DNA of 64,000 nt from Lantana camara (taxonomy: Eukaryota > Streptophyta > Magnoliopsida > Lamiales > Verbenaceae). The first letter of the stretch is position 1; every line of letters starts with the position of its first letter. Positions 11,401 to 23,200 of the stretch are shown piece by piece. A program made the translations under genes and the position numbers. The notes beneath the pieces were generated by a model. It did no database searches and had not been told where the DNA came from. It saw only the letters and a program-made list of their open reading frames with translations. The stretch covers positions 46,311,001 to 46,375,000 of the forward strand of contig CM074858.1 of assembly GCA_037501455.1 (NCBI GenBank), in the 5' to 3' direction.

Positions 11401-13037
11401 AGAATATAAGCAATGAAACCCGTGGCTCCCTCTCGAACCAACCGATGAGCTTCAGAAAAAGAAAGTAGCGGTATGGTCTTGGAACTCCAACCCACTACTA
11501 AATCTGATCCCAACTGAACCTTCTTCGCTCTACAATCAACCGTGGCAGAATGTCTGTACAACCAATCCATGCCCAAAATAGATCCATAGCAAGTCATCGG
11601 CAGCTCAATGAAGTCTGAAAAGAAAACTCGACCCTCGATGCTCACCGGCACCTCTCTGAACACCCGATCAGATTCTAAACTACCACCAAACGGAGTACTA
11701 ACCACATAACATGCAGAAGAACGAGCAACAGGCAAAGGCAAAGAAACAGATATAACACTCGAAAGAAAGGAGTGAGTAGCTCCCGGATCAAACAAGGTAT
11801 GAATGTTCGTGCCATATATGCAAATGGTACCTTCAACTACCGCGGCTGGATCAATATCAGCATCCTGCTGCTCACCCTCCAAAGCATAAGCCCGAGCCCT
11901 AATCAGTGGTCTCGGTGCCCCCGGTGGTGGTATCCTGTGATCCGGACAGCCATCTACCAAATGCTCATCGCTCCCACAAAGTAGGCATAAACCCAAACGC
12001 CTCCTGCAATTATCATAAACGTGTGTCCTCTGTCCACAGAAGGTACAATAAGGTCTCTTGGGTGGTGGTGGCAAGGCTGGAGCAACTGGAGCTCGAATCA
12101 CTGGTCCTGCTGGTCGGGGCTTCTTCCCTGGGCCCTGTGGAGCTGGTGGTGGAGAAGAATAAACCATCGGCCTCTTGCCTGAAGCAGAACCCGAGCCTGA
12201 ACCCTTATACCCTGATCCAGCACCTCTAAAACCCGATCCAGAACCCCTGAATCCCGATCCAGACCCTGAGCCCGAACCTGAACCTGAACGGTAGGTAGAT
12301 CGCCTCGCATTCACTGAATCCTCAACCAATAGAGCCTTCTTGGTAGCCTTTACCCAGGTGCTCGTGTTGACTGCCTCAATAGCTACCTGAATATCCGGTC
12401 TAAGGCCCTGAACAAACTGCATCGCCTTATGGAAATCATCACTCGCTATAGTAGGAGCATAGCGGGACAACCTCTCAAACTCGGCGATGTACTCTGAGAC
12501 CGACCTGTTTCCCTGCTTCAGTTCTGTAAATTCCTTCAATCTTCTAGTGCGAGAAGATGGAGGAATGAACTTGTTCTGGAACTCTCTGACAAAGACTGCC
12601 CAGTTCACTTCCTCACCTGCAGCAGCTAACACAATCTGGACACTCTCCCACCAAGAGTAGGCCTCACCCTGAATCAAAGAAATGGTACAACGGGCCTTCT
12701 CCCGGGACCCACACGGGATAAGCTCCCATATCCTCTCAATCTCTTTCAGCCACTGCTCGGCCTGAATATCATTTCCTTTATAAAACTTGGGAGGATGCTG
12801 GTTCTGAAACTCCCTGAAAACAGCTGATATCTGGCCTCCAGGCTGTGGTGGTGCAACTGGTGGTGGTGGTGGAACATAATCCAGAACTCTCTGATCAATA
12901 AGACCCACCACTGCGTTCATGAAGTCCTGTGGCTGAGCCTGAGAAGGTGGAGGAGGAGGTGGTGATCTCTCCCGGCGATGATGTCGATGATGTCGATGTC
13001 TAGGAGAACGATCACGATGATGTCTATCGCGAGCCAT
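8466..13037 (-). pseudogene. gag-pol: gag-pol polyprotein of A, interrupted by one nonsense codon
   Basis: One frame starts at 13037 and would run to 8466. Order by approximate residue: capsid-type gag (50-240), a Gly/Ser-Arg repeat region, two zinc knuckles ([28 protein letters not shown]; 333-370), protease with DPGATHS (about 415), RT with FIDDIL (about 745), RNase H with YTDAS (about 890), integrase zinc finger, DDE core, GPY-like segment and C-terminal chromodomain (KILDKEFQELR...[14 protein letters not shown]). A TAG codon at 9687-9689 replaces the Trp codon (TGG) seen in element I, just at the integrase zinc finger. The first part (1116 codons) and the second (404 codons) lie in the same frame. 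The start is chosen because an acceptor-like TTTCAG|G directly precedes the ATG. Known role: capsid, replication and integration proteins; this copy cannot make full-length product without readthrough. Confidence 0.95.
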
Positions 13038-13254
13038 CCTGAAATCAAGTCACTATGGTGCATGTTCGATTAGTAATGCCAATGTGTGCAAATAACTCGT
13101 CAAATGCTCAAAACTCAACAAGTCACCCCAAATTCAAGTAAGTCAAGTAGGTTCAAGTATCAAATAACAATGCAAGACTCTCAAATTGACAATTAGTTCC
13201 TATGCCGTGCGACCTAGACTCACAAGACACGACACTAGAGACCCGGTTTTGCAA

Positions 13255-13270
13255 CCGAGCTCTGATACCA
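13255..13270 (-). other. Primer-binding site of A
   Basis: The minus strand reads TGGTATCAGAGCTCGG, 8 nt from the 5' LTR end at 13279. It is the initiator-tRNA-Met type. Confidence 0.9.
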
Positions 13271-13278
13271 CAGTAGGA

Positions 13279-15831
13279 TGTAGCACCCGGAACGCCAGGC
13301 ACCACATCCCCCGCACTATAGCCCCAATCCACATATGGAATGGCCAATCCATACATGAATCAAAGCTATAGCGAACGGGAGACAATAAAATGACTCAAGG
13401 CTAGGCGGGTACCCTCAATTTAAAACCAACCAACAATCAAGTCAGAGTATTAAAAAGCGAAAGCAATAACATTCATTCGATACGTATAGGTACCATATTT
13501 AATTATTTACTTATAGGTACCAACATTCACACTATCAATACATTATCATCTCCCAACAATATAGATAACAAGGCGATATACAAAATATCCCAAAATATAC
13601 ATAACAAAACGTGGGAATGAAGTGTGCTAGACCCAAATTTAAAGACCACTACACTCTAAATTCCCGCCTAGCACGCCCTGCAAAACACTGAAAAGTTGAG
13701 GTGTCAGTCCAACACAGACTGAGCGAGGGGTATAAATAATTATAAGCGCACATACATGCAAGTCATAGTCTCGGGTAATAATTTTGGAAAAACAATACAA
13801 TTTAATAGGTTAAAAGAGATACTATCGCCCGAGATTACAACTATTCCAATTTCAATTCAATCAATTTGTGGCCCGGCGAGTGGGGCAATTCTCCAACCTT
13901 ACACCAACTGTGTACAATCAATCAATCAATTATTAGGTGATTAGGTGATCAAGCAATTCATTACTGTGCACAATTAGCAGTTTCAATAACGCCTTCTTCC
14001 TCCGGGTGATGGTGGGATTGCAAGGCCCCACCATCCAATCAATCTGGGCAGAGGGTACATGAATCCCTAAGCCCGGAACTCCTTCCTCCCCTAATCTCCT
14101 AGAGGGTTCAGGGTTCATCCCAGTTTGGTGAGGATAGCTCTCGAGTTACCCGTCAGCCCATGCTTTCCCGGTTGGCTCGAGTCACTACCCTCGGGCCCAC
14201 AGTGCAATACAATACTCGCCAAAACAATCAATCAATCAATCAATCCCTTCAATAGTTCGATAAAACATTTGAAAACCAATCTCTTTTAAAACTATAAGTT
14301 ATATAGATAGGTTTTGGCTTAAAATTCACATAGGGTTGTACGGGTCCTATATTTCTAAAATTAAACCTCACCTGAACGACCCAAATATATCCAAGGAAAC
14401 AGCTCACGGGGCCTGCTCCTCGTCACCAGGAACCTGGTCTGTGCAAGAAAGACAATTGTCCGTGAAACACGACTCAAAATGTACCAAATATGACGAACGG
14501 TGGAAATGCAACGAGACGACGGGAAAAATACAATGTACCATGAAAATATTACGTTTCAACATGTAATCAGTCATATAATAGCAATTAGGGGTCAAAGAAG
14601 CCGTCGGATCGAGGTGCGAAAAATGCAATTTTATGCAGTGAATTTTGGGCACTTTCTGGACTACGGGAACGGCCGTTCCGGCTTCCCTTTGAAAATGGGA
14701 AGGGCCGTTCCCATGGCTACAGAAAACGCGCCAGCGTTTTCTAAAAGGGAAAAACGTTTTAGTTGGGAACGGTCCTTCCGGCTCAAAGGCCAAAATTGGA
14801 ACGGTCGTTCCCAGTCTCGCTGGCCTTCTGTCTCAGTATCTTGGGAACGGCCGTTCCAGTTTTGAACTGGGGTTGGGAAGGGCCGTTCCCAAAATACGAG
14901 AGCAGCTGTATGCAGAGCAGAACAGAGCAGCAATGGCAACACAACAATCAACCACCAAAAATGGATTCAAGCCAAGTTCAAATGCATACATATGATACAA
15001 TAAATATGCTAACATGCATATTGATCAACAACAAGTCATAAAAACACATAATCCCATGTTAGATCATCCATAATCAATCCTTTGAAACCAATATACTCAA
15101 TCATGCTTCAAGTCCACAAAACTCAAGATAATTGCATCAAACTCAAGCTTAAAGTTCACAAACAAATTTCCAACAACAAATACACCATTCACTCAAGCCA
15201 ATACAAAGCCCTATATCTCACATATTTTCAATAAAATCATTCAATCTCCATAAATACCTCAAATGAGAGAAATGAGAGCCAAGATGAAGAAGTGATGATG
15301 ATGATGCTCCAAATATCACAAATCCCACAAAAATTGATGCTTGCAAGATGAAATCTCCCACTTAACTTGGTAGGGTTGGTCTCGGTTGAAGAAGGAAGCA
15401 AGAACAAGGGATGAAATGTTTGTATGAATGGAATGCAAATGGTACGTGAAAGCTGCTAAAGAAGGGAGAAGAAATGGCCAATTTGCTAGTAAATCCTTCC
15501 ATTTATTAAGTTAAGCAATCAAGTCCAATTCCATTATTAAATGATAAATATGGTCCAATGCAATTAGATCCCATATTCATGAAAATGATCACTTAAGGAC
15601 ATAAAAGGATTAAATCACATTCGGGAAAATAATTCACATTGCAATCACGTTCAATATATATCCGGAAAATATGATATGATATGAATTTTCAATAAAATAT
15701 CAAGAATATAATTTTATAAAATTATGTCATGCTATGGAAATTTAAAGAAACGAACAATTAATAATTCAAATTTAACTCTCAAACGCACACGTGTCGACCA
15801 TACCTGAAATGCCGAAAGCTGGGGCGTTACA
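13279..15831 (-). mobile_element. A 5' LTR (2553 bp)
   Basis: On the plus strand it starts TGTAGCACCCGG and ends GGGGCGTTACA; read on the minus strand it opens TGTAACGCCCC. It contains the donor-like site at 15258, the palindrome cluster 14666-14890 and CAAT repeats near 14223-14243. Frames such as 14404-14793, 14500-14865 and 14661-14951 read repeated GNGRS/ERPFP-like words from the palindromes and are not genes. Confidence 0.93.
14666..14890. repeat. Palindrome cluster of LTR A (GGAACGGCCGTTCC type, six copies)
   Basis: Copies are at 14666-14679 (perfect), 14697-14712, 14766-14779, 14798-14811, 14844-14857 (perfect) and 14875-14890. Spacing is irregular (about 31-69 bp). The core ACGGCCGT is flanked by GGA/TCC arms. 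The cluster lies 941-1165 bp from the LTR 5' end. Confidence 0.9.
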
Positions 15832-16152
15832 GATCCGATCCTAAGAGTACACTGTCTTGAGCCTACTCTCTGTAGAAACAAACTATCTCATACTTTGTCC
15901 TTGCATGTTAACCTGTAGTACTCTTTTGCGAACTACTTTGATCAATAATGATAATCATTGCTCATTTTACGTTATCCTCCCCGTTCATTGGTAAAGTTGA
16001 ATCTCTTTATCTTCCGCTGCACTGTGTCACATACTCCATTCATATATTATCCTGACCGTTCGCCGTAGTATTTCCTGAGTGTTGGGTCTAACCTCCACTC
16101 AGGGAGTATTACGGAGCGGGGTTGTAGTGTTGGGGAGGCGCTACAATTAAAG

Positions 16153-16167
16153 TGGTATCAGAGCCCC
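16153..16167 (+). other. Primer-binding site of B (copy 1), initiator-tRNA-Met type
   Basis: TGGTATCAGAGCCCC starts 7 nt after the LTR end. TGGTATCAGAGC is the usual plant PBS complementary to the 3' end of initiator tRNA-Met. Confidence 0.9.
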
Positions 16168-16890
16168 AGGTTGCGGAAATCTGGGGTTCATCATTCATAG
16201 AGTCTCATATGTACTCTCGTGTCTTTAGTGCTTAAATTGTGATCAATCACTGTTGGGGTGGCCGACCAGCATGTGATTTGTTACAATTGTAGTACTAAAC
16301 CCTTCCTCGATCAAGTTAAGCATACAGTCTTAATCCACACCAAAATCCCGAGTTCTATCAAATCCTTCAATTATCAAATTCTTGGTAGATTCGGTTACAA
16401 GATCTATATCTCCTTCATCATACTAGTATTCCTAACTCATGGAAGCACTTCACTTATACTTTCTAATTCGTTCAAATCTTAAGTTATTAGAATTGCTTTA
16501 AGATACCAGTAGGACCGAAAACTAACTTATTAATTTCCTGTGCCTTTATATATGCTTTATCTTCGCTAAGGATGTTGTGTCTGTTAATTGCTATTACTTG
16601 GAAATTTTAATTTTGTGATCACCTGCACATCATTCTCAACTACCATGCATTATATTATCTCTATAAGGGTGGTTGCAGTTTAAAATTGTCATCCCCAAAG
16701 TTATTAAAGGTATGCATTCTAAACACGCCAGTTACTGATCCTGGTGCCATGCATTCATTGCATCACTTATGTGCGCATTTAAATTTCTTACTTGAACAAT
16801 TACCTTATGTGTTTAAAGTAAGTCCTCCTTTGGAAACCTGTCTTATCATGAATGAAGGATACCAACATTACTTAAAGTTATTATGAAACA

Positions 16891-19800
16891 TGTAGCGCCC
16901 CCTAACACTACAACTCCCGCACCGTACTACCCTCGAGTGGATGTGAGACCTAGCACCCGAGAATACTACGGCGAACGGTATAGATAGTACTTAAGCAGAG
17001 TGTAGGGTAAAATGCAGCGGAAAATGAAAGGATTTAAAATTTGCAACAAGCAACGTGATAACACACAGAAAAGTGCATGATATTGTAAGGGGGTAATATA
17101 ATAGCGTAGTGTACGAAGTTAATGTATAAGAGCAATTTATCAGTAATATATACATGATCAGGATTAAATGCTCTTAATCTAAGCCTGATCTGATAAATAT
17201 GACACCTATAGCTTTAAGATACCTCTAGGTGTCGTTATCCTCGCTCCCTGAAATCATGTATTTAAAAACAGGCGAGGAATTAGTCAAAGTGACTAAGTGA
17301 AGGGGGATATTAGATTTAGATATATATATATAATTATATATATAGATATATAAAAAAAATGATAGCAATAGGATATAACAAATATGATACGGTTCATAAG
17401 TGAGAAACCGGGATAGGGGTATTTGGAGTTTATTTATAAATGATGAACCGTTTAATAAAAGATTTGTACCGCCTGCAAGTAAGGCGTCTCCCTCCGATCT
17501 CCTTAAAATATTTGTAAAACAGTACCGGGCTGATCAAGGCACCAGTACTTTAATAAAACCAAATATGATAATAACTCCGCAACACCGTAGTGTCAGTAGG
17601 GGAGCAAACCCTACCGACGATATGTATATATGTGGGAGGAAGCTATCTCTCCCAGGGAGGTTGTCTCCCTTGTAAGTCTCTTGGCGTGGAGTAACTAACC
17701 TCCAGCTAAACCACTACCAAGAGTTGGTGGCGGTCTGTGGCACCAACAATACTCTCGGCCCGATACCTTCCGAGTATTGCTCGACACAGCTACAAGCCGG
17801 GCCCATTTTGATAAATAATAATGATTGACTTGCTTAGTCGGGAATCAGTTCTTAGTATTAATAGGACTGAAATGTATAATGTCCGTATAAGATCCTGATT
17901 CCGACTTATTGGTATTTTCCTCATAAAGAGGAATATGTATAATATTGATATATATATATATATAGATAGGAAATCAAATAATAGATAGGTTTGGAAATCA
18001 TTTTATAATTAGATATAGATATAACATGATTCCAGTTGAAAACATTTTAACCCTCACCTAGTACAGAAATTCAAATAGGTTGGAACGGATCCCACTGTTC
18101 AGTGCAATTGTCGCCTGAAAGTAATTACTATTAACTTAGAACTAGGTTCTTATTATTCTAATCACATAATCACATAAAGTTTAGGAAATATAACATATTA
18201 GAGAATTCCCAAATTATTTAGAAATTATTTCCCCGGTAAAATTTAATTTTAACTGTTTAAGGAAAATAATTAATTTATTAGGTTTCATAAATCCTTTAAC
18301 CACTTAAATATTTATTAATCATGTCATAACCTTAAATAGAGTATTAGGAATTAAATTTGGAATTTATTTCAACAATGTAAGTTGATTTTGCAATTATTTT
18401 ATAATTTTATTAATTTTTGGATTAATTTGGAAAAATAATTATTTAAAATTCCAAAATCATATTTTATAATTAAAATTAAATTAATTTCGAAATTATTAAG
18501 TAAATGTTGACCAAAAAGTCAAAATTACTATTAAAAACATTTACTATTCAATTTCTTATGAATTAAACACTTTATAACACAAAATTAAACACATACATAC
18601 ACACACTATCACACGAGCACATGAATTTGGTTCAAGAACATTATGAATGTGTTCTTGAGCTCATGAAGATGTTCATACTAGTTCATGATCATATTCAACA
18701 AGTTTTTAAATTCATATTAAATTCAAATGTAACACTTTAATAATAAATTAACTTTAATTAAATTATTCTAAGTATAAATTTAATCAAATAAGAACATAAT
18801 TATTTAAATACATACTGCAATTAAGTAAATAAAATTTCATAATGTAGGCACATTACACATAAAACTAACAATTATGCATATATATTATAAAAATAAATTC
18901 CTAAAGCATAATTTTATTATTCCTAAGCATGCTACTAATATTATAATATTAAAAACATAACATAAAGCATGAAATAATAAAAGAAAATTGCACCTTAGTG
19001 AGAGAGGGAGAGAGTCACGAGAGAGAGAGGGATTTTGGGAGGTTTTTGGTGTGATTTTTGTGGTATGCTTCTAAGGGTATTTATAGGTATGTCTTGGGGG
19101 CTTATGTTGCAATTAAATTGATGAATCATGTAGTGAATAAGCTAGGTTCATTTATTAGGGGGGTTAAGTGTATACTTAGGTGTTATTTAAGAAATAATTA
19201 ATTATTTTAGTAATCATGACAAAATAAAAATAATTCTAAAATGGTAATAAATTGGTAGAAGAACGTCTAGGGTTTAGTTTGAAATGAGAGAAATTGCAAA
19301 ATAAAGAGAATCGAAAGAGCTTTCTAATGGCTATAAATATTTACCGTTTGAACTTCTACATTTAAAGTAGTAGTCGTTCGGGAATTTTGAAAAATACAAT
19401 AAAATTCATAAACGAAGCTAGGATGTGAATTGATTCCCGAGAAAATGTCCATGATTCTTGAAATAATTCAAGGATCATTTTGACTATAATATTGTATACC
19501 AAATGTTGGACGGTTTAAAAATTAGTTTTTACGGTAGAAATAGTACTTTGGGAAAATAAAGAAAAATTTATAAAACGAGTTAGGGTTTGAACTAGAGTTT
19601 GGAAAAGATCCTAAAATTCATAAAATAATCCAAGGATCGTAATGGTTATAATATTGTATAGGGAAAACGTTGAAATTCGGAAATTCCTAATTTAGGGCAA
19701 AACTAGGGTTTTTAGGCCGGTTTTGATTTCTACGGAAGCTACGTTAAGAATTAGGGTTTGGAAATCATACCAAAATTCATAAAATTTTGCAAGGATTCTA

Positions 19801-20173
19801 TCGAGCCCAATATTGAATAGGTAAAAGTGTTTCGGAAATTCCTACAATTAAAGATGAATAGTAACTAGGGACCTAAATGGAATTTTCAACAAACAAATTT
19901 TCAAAACATATTTCGGGATGACAAAAGCTATAATATGAGTTTGAAAAATGTGGAAACCAACTTTCTAAGGTTTCTTAAAGTTTAGGTAAAGATCTAGGGT
20001 TCGATGAATGAATAGTGATGTGATTCTCTCAAAAGGCACAAATCATAAATCGAAACATAAATACACATAATTCACGTAAAATGGAATACGTAATGGACCG
20101 AGGTTATAAACGCTTTCCTCTTAACCCTTTACTTACCCGTGCTATCCTGATCTCAAAAATCCGGGCTGTTACA
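16891..20173 (-). mobile_element. C 3' LTR (3283 bp)
   Basis: It begins TGTAGCGCCCCC and ends GGGCTGTTACA on the plus strand. It lacks 25 bp present in the partner LTR (at about 18817 against 27876), with CAT at the edges. The frame at 17400-17675 is duplicated in the other LTR and is not a gene. Confidence 0.95.
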
Positions 20174-20210
20174 ATCTTCCCCCCTGAAAGAGAATCTGTC
20201 CTCAGATTCT
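20174..20210 (-). promoter_or_regulatory. PPT and PPT-proximal hairpin of C
   Basis: On the minus strand AGAATCTG-AGGA-CAGATTCT (20191-20210) precedes an AGGGGGGAAGAT tract next to the 3' LTR. The gag-pol stop TGA (20202-20204) lies inside the hairpin, at the end of the first arm. Confidence 0.85.
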
Positions 20211-23200
20211 ATTCCTGTTTCGGAACAACTCTGGGTAATGTTTCTGCATCTTTTCCTCAGTTTCCCAGGTTTGTTCTTCTGTCCCATGTCCTTTCCATAA
20301 CACTTTAACAAGGGGAATTTTCCGATTTCTTAATTCTTGGAATTTCCTATCCAAGATCTCGGTTGGTTTTACTGTATAAGTCAAGTCGGGCTTTAGAAGA
20401 ACTTCTTCTATTGGCAAGATGTGGGATTCATCCGCAAAATACTTACGGAGCTGTGACACGTGGAATACGTTATGTATTCCAGTGAGGTTTGCTGGTAAAT
20501 CCAAGCGATAGGCTGTTGGTCCAACACGTTCTATGATCTCAAAAGGTCCTATGTATTTGGGATTCAGTTTTCCACCTTTCCCAATTCGTGTGAAACCTTT
20601 CCTTGGTGATGCCTTTAAAAACACTTTATCGCCCACCGTAAATTCTATATCCTTTCTCCGGGTATCGGCATAACTCTTTTGCCTATCTTGAGCTGCTTTC
20701 ATTCTTTGGCGGATAACTTCAATCTTTTCTGTAGACTCTGCTATCCATTTTCTAATGGTTTTCCTTGTATCTCCTCTCTCGGTTGCTTTAGTTTCTTCTA
20801 TGTCCCAGTATAACGGAGACCTACATTTCCTTCCATATAAGGCTTCATAAGGTGCTGCCTTGATCGATGCCTGATAACTATTGTTATATGCAAATTCCAC
20901 AAGAGGCAAACATTCTTTCCAGTCCTCTTGAAAATCCAAGGCACAAGCTCGCAACATGTCCTCTAGATATTTGATCGTCCTTTCTGATTGACCATCGGTC
21001 TGAGGATGTGCGGCTGAACTAAAATGCAGCTTAGTCCCCATTGTTTCTTGAAGATTTTGCCATAACTGTGAAGTGAATTTCGGATCTCTATCTGAGACTA
21101 TACTAATGGGTACACCATGTAACCTTATAATCTCTTTCTGGTACAACTTTGCTAAAGAACTGACTTTGTCAGTAGTTTTGACCGGTAAGAAATGTGCAGA
21201 CTTAGTCAACCGATCAATAATAACCCATATACTATCATATCCTCCTTTAACTTTTGGCAAGCCCGTGATGAAGTCCATGGTGATTTGTTCCCATTTCCAA
21301 GTAGGAATTGGTAGTGGCTGTAACTTTCCTCCAGGTTTCTGGTGGTCCACTTTGACTTGCTGGCATGTTAAGCATCTTTTGACATAGCTAGCAACATCTC
21401 GTTTCATTCCATTCCACCAGAAATGTTTCTTGAGATCATGATACATTTTTGTTCCTCCTGGATGTATCGTGTATCGAGTCCTATGTGCTTCATCCAATAT
21501 TTCTTTTCGAATTGTAGGAGGTACACAGACTCGTTCTTTATATCTCAAGATCCCATGATCATCTGTTGTGAATTTTGCCTCAATATCCTTTTCCTTAGAA
21601 TTGAGACATTTCTTGATCCACTCATCCTGCGCTTGGGCTTCCTTTAGTCTTTCTTTTAATGGCGAAGATATCACTATATTCGCCAGTCGGGACTTTGAAA
21701 TGACAGTAATGGGTTTGCTTTTTCCGTCTAATGCTGATAGACTGGATTTTCGACTCAAAGCGTCTGCCACTACGTTAGCTTTTCCTGGATGGTACTGTAT
21801 TTTACAGTCGTAGTCTTCCAGAAATTCCATCCATCTTCTCTGCCTCATATTCAACTCTTTTTGAGTGAACAAGTACTTTAAACTCTTATGGTCAGTAAAG
21901 ACTTCAAAAGTTACCCCGTACAAATAATGTCTCCATTTAGCTAAAGCGAATACAATCGCGGCTAATTCTAAATCATGTGTGGGGTAATTCTCTTCATAAG
22001 GTTTAAGTTTCCTTGAAGCATAGGCTATAACCTTACCATTTTGCATTAGGACACACCCTAATCCTTCTTTAGAGGCGTCTGTATAAACTACATAACCTTC
22101 TTTTCCTTCTGGTAAGGTTAATACTGGGGCAGATGTTAATCTTTGTTTCAGTTCTTGAAAACTCCGTTCACACCTTTCTGTCCATTCAAATTTTCCTTGT
22201 TTCTTGGTTAACTGAGTAAGAGGTGCTGCTACCTTGGAGAAATCTTTTACAAATCTCCTGTAATATCCGGCAAGTCCTAGAAAACTTCTCACTTCTGATG
22301 GGTTCTTTGGCGCTTGCCAATTCATTACTGTTTCAACCTTTGAAGGGTCTACTTCTATGCCAGAACCGGATATTATATGTCCAAGGAAGGACACTCTTTC
22401 TAACCAAAATTCACACTTGCTGAACTTCGCGTATAACTTATGATCCTTTAAAGCTCTTAACACTTTACGAAGGTGTTTAGCATGTTCTTCTGGGGTTCTT
22501 GAGAATACCAGTATGTCGTCAATAAAGATGACCACGAACTGATCCAAATACGGTCGGAACGTTCGGTGCATTAAATCCATGAATGCAGCTGGGGCATTGG
22601 TTAACCCAAAAGGCATTACTACGAATTCAAAATGGCCGTAGCGGGTATTAAAAGCAGTTTTTGGAATATCCTCCTTTTTAATCCTCAGCTGATAATACCC
22701 TTGCCTTAAATCCAATTTGGAATACACTTGTGATCCTTGAAGAATGTCAAACAGTTCTTCAATATGGGGAAGAGGGTATTTGTTCTTGATAGTCATACGA
22801 TTGAGTTCTCGATAATCGATACACAATCGCAATGATCCGTCTTTCTTTTTGACAAATAACACAGGCGCTCCCCATGGGGATGTGCTAGGACGGATATATC
22901 CTGAAGCTAACAACTCGTCAAGTTGTTTCCTCAATTCTTGGAGCTCGGCTGGAGCCATTCGATAAGGTGTTTTAGAGAATGGCTCAGCTCCAGGGACTAA
23001 ATCAATTACAAATTCTAGTTCCCTGTCAGGAGGTAATGAATTCAGATGCTCGGGGAAGACATCAGTGAATTCTTTTACTACCTCTACCTCCTCAATCTTA
23101 AGTTGATCTTTGGGTCTATTCAACAAATAGGCAATGAATCCAGTAGCTCCATTACTCACTAACTTCTTAGCTTCGGCAGCTGTAACCAATGATACCGACT

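Larger units (their letters stand above)
13039..15257 (-). other. Predicted leader intron of A
   Basis: On the minus strand GAG|GTATTTATG (exon end 15258) could pair with TTGATTTCAG|G (exon start 13038), one base before the gag ATG. It would remove 2219 nt including the PBS and palindromes. This is sequence consensus only; no transcript evidence. Confidence 0.4.
6907..15831 (-). mobile_element. Element A: Tekay/Del-type Ty3/gypsy retrotransposon, TSD GATCC
   Basis: GATCC flanks both sides (6902-6906, 15832-15836), and the homologous B LTR2 shows the unoccupied site. Minus-strand order is 5' LTR (13279-15831), PBS, gag-pol, hairpin/PPT, 3' LTR (6907-8431). It belongs to the same family as I, with clearly similar proteins. 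By eye the two LTRs differ at roughly 14 positions in 1.5 kb of shared sequence, so A is older than C and I. It is inactive because of a nonsense codon and an LTR deletion. Confidence 0.95.
4118..16145 (+). mobile_element. B LTR1, split by element A
   Basis: LTR sequence is 4118-6906 plus 15837-16145 (about 3.1 kb net). TATAAATA lies at 4974-4981 and a donor-like AAG|GTATGAGT ends its exon at 5062. A perfect 10-bp hairpin has arms TCAAGAACAT (5445-5454) and ATGTTCTTGA (5462-5471). An (AT)n run lies near 6743-6766. The uninterrupted homologous junction at about 34790-34815 confirms that A inserted here. Frames at 6090-6314 and 6498-6716 lie in the LTR, recur in LTR2, and have no recognisable domains. 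Confidence 0.9.

Noticed and set aside
14666..14890. Palindromic repeats considered as a CRISPR array
   Set aside because: The repeats are 14-16 bp with irregular spacing, vary between copies, and lie in eukaryotic LTRs without cas genes.
14404..14951. Overlapping reading frames of 90-130 codons on both strands in LTR A (and equal ones in D and I)
   Set aside because: They translate the GGAACGGCCGTTCC array into repeated NGRS/ERPFP-like words in several frames, recur in all LTR copies, and lack any domain; they are artefacts of the palindromes.
17400..17675. 91-codon frame (MRNRDRG...) present twice, also at 26459-26734
   Set aside because: It lies inside both LTRs of C and is duplicated only because the LTRs are; no homology or codon signal visible.
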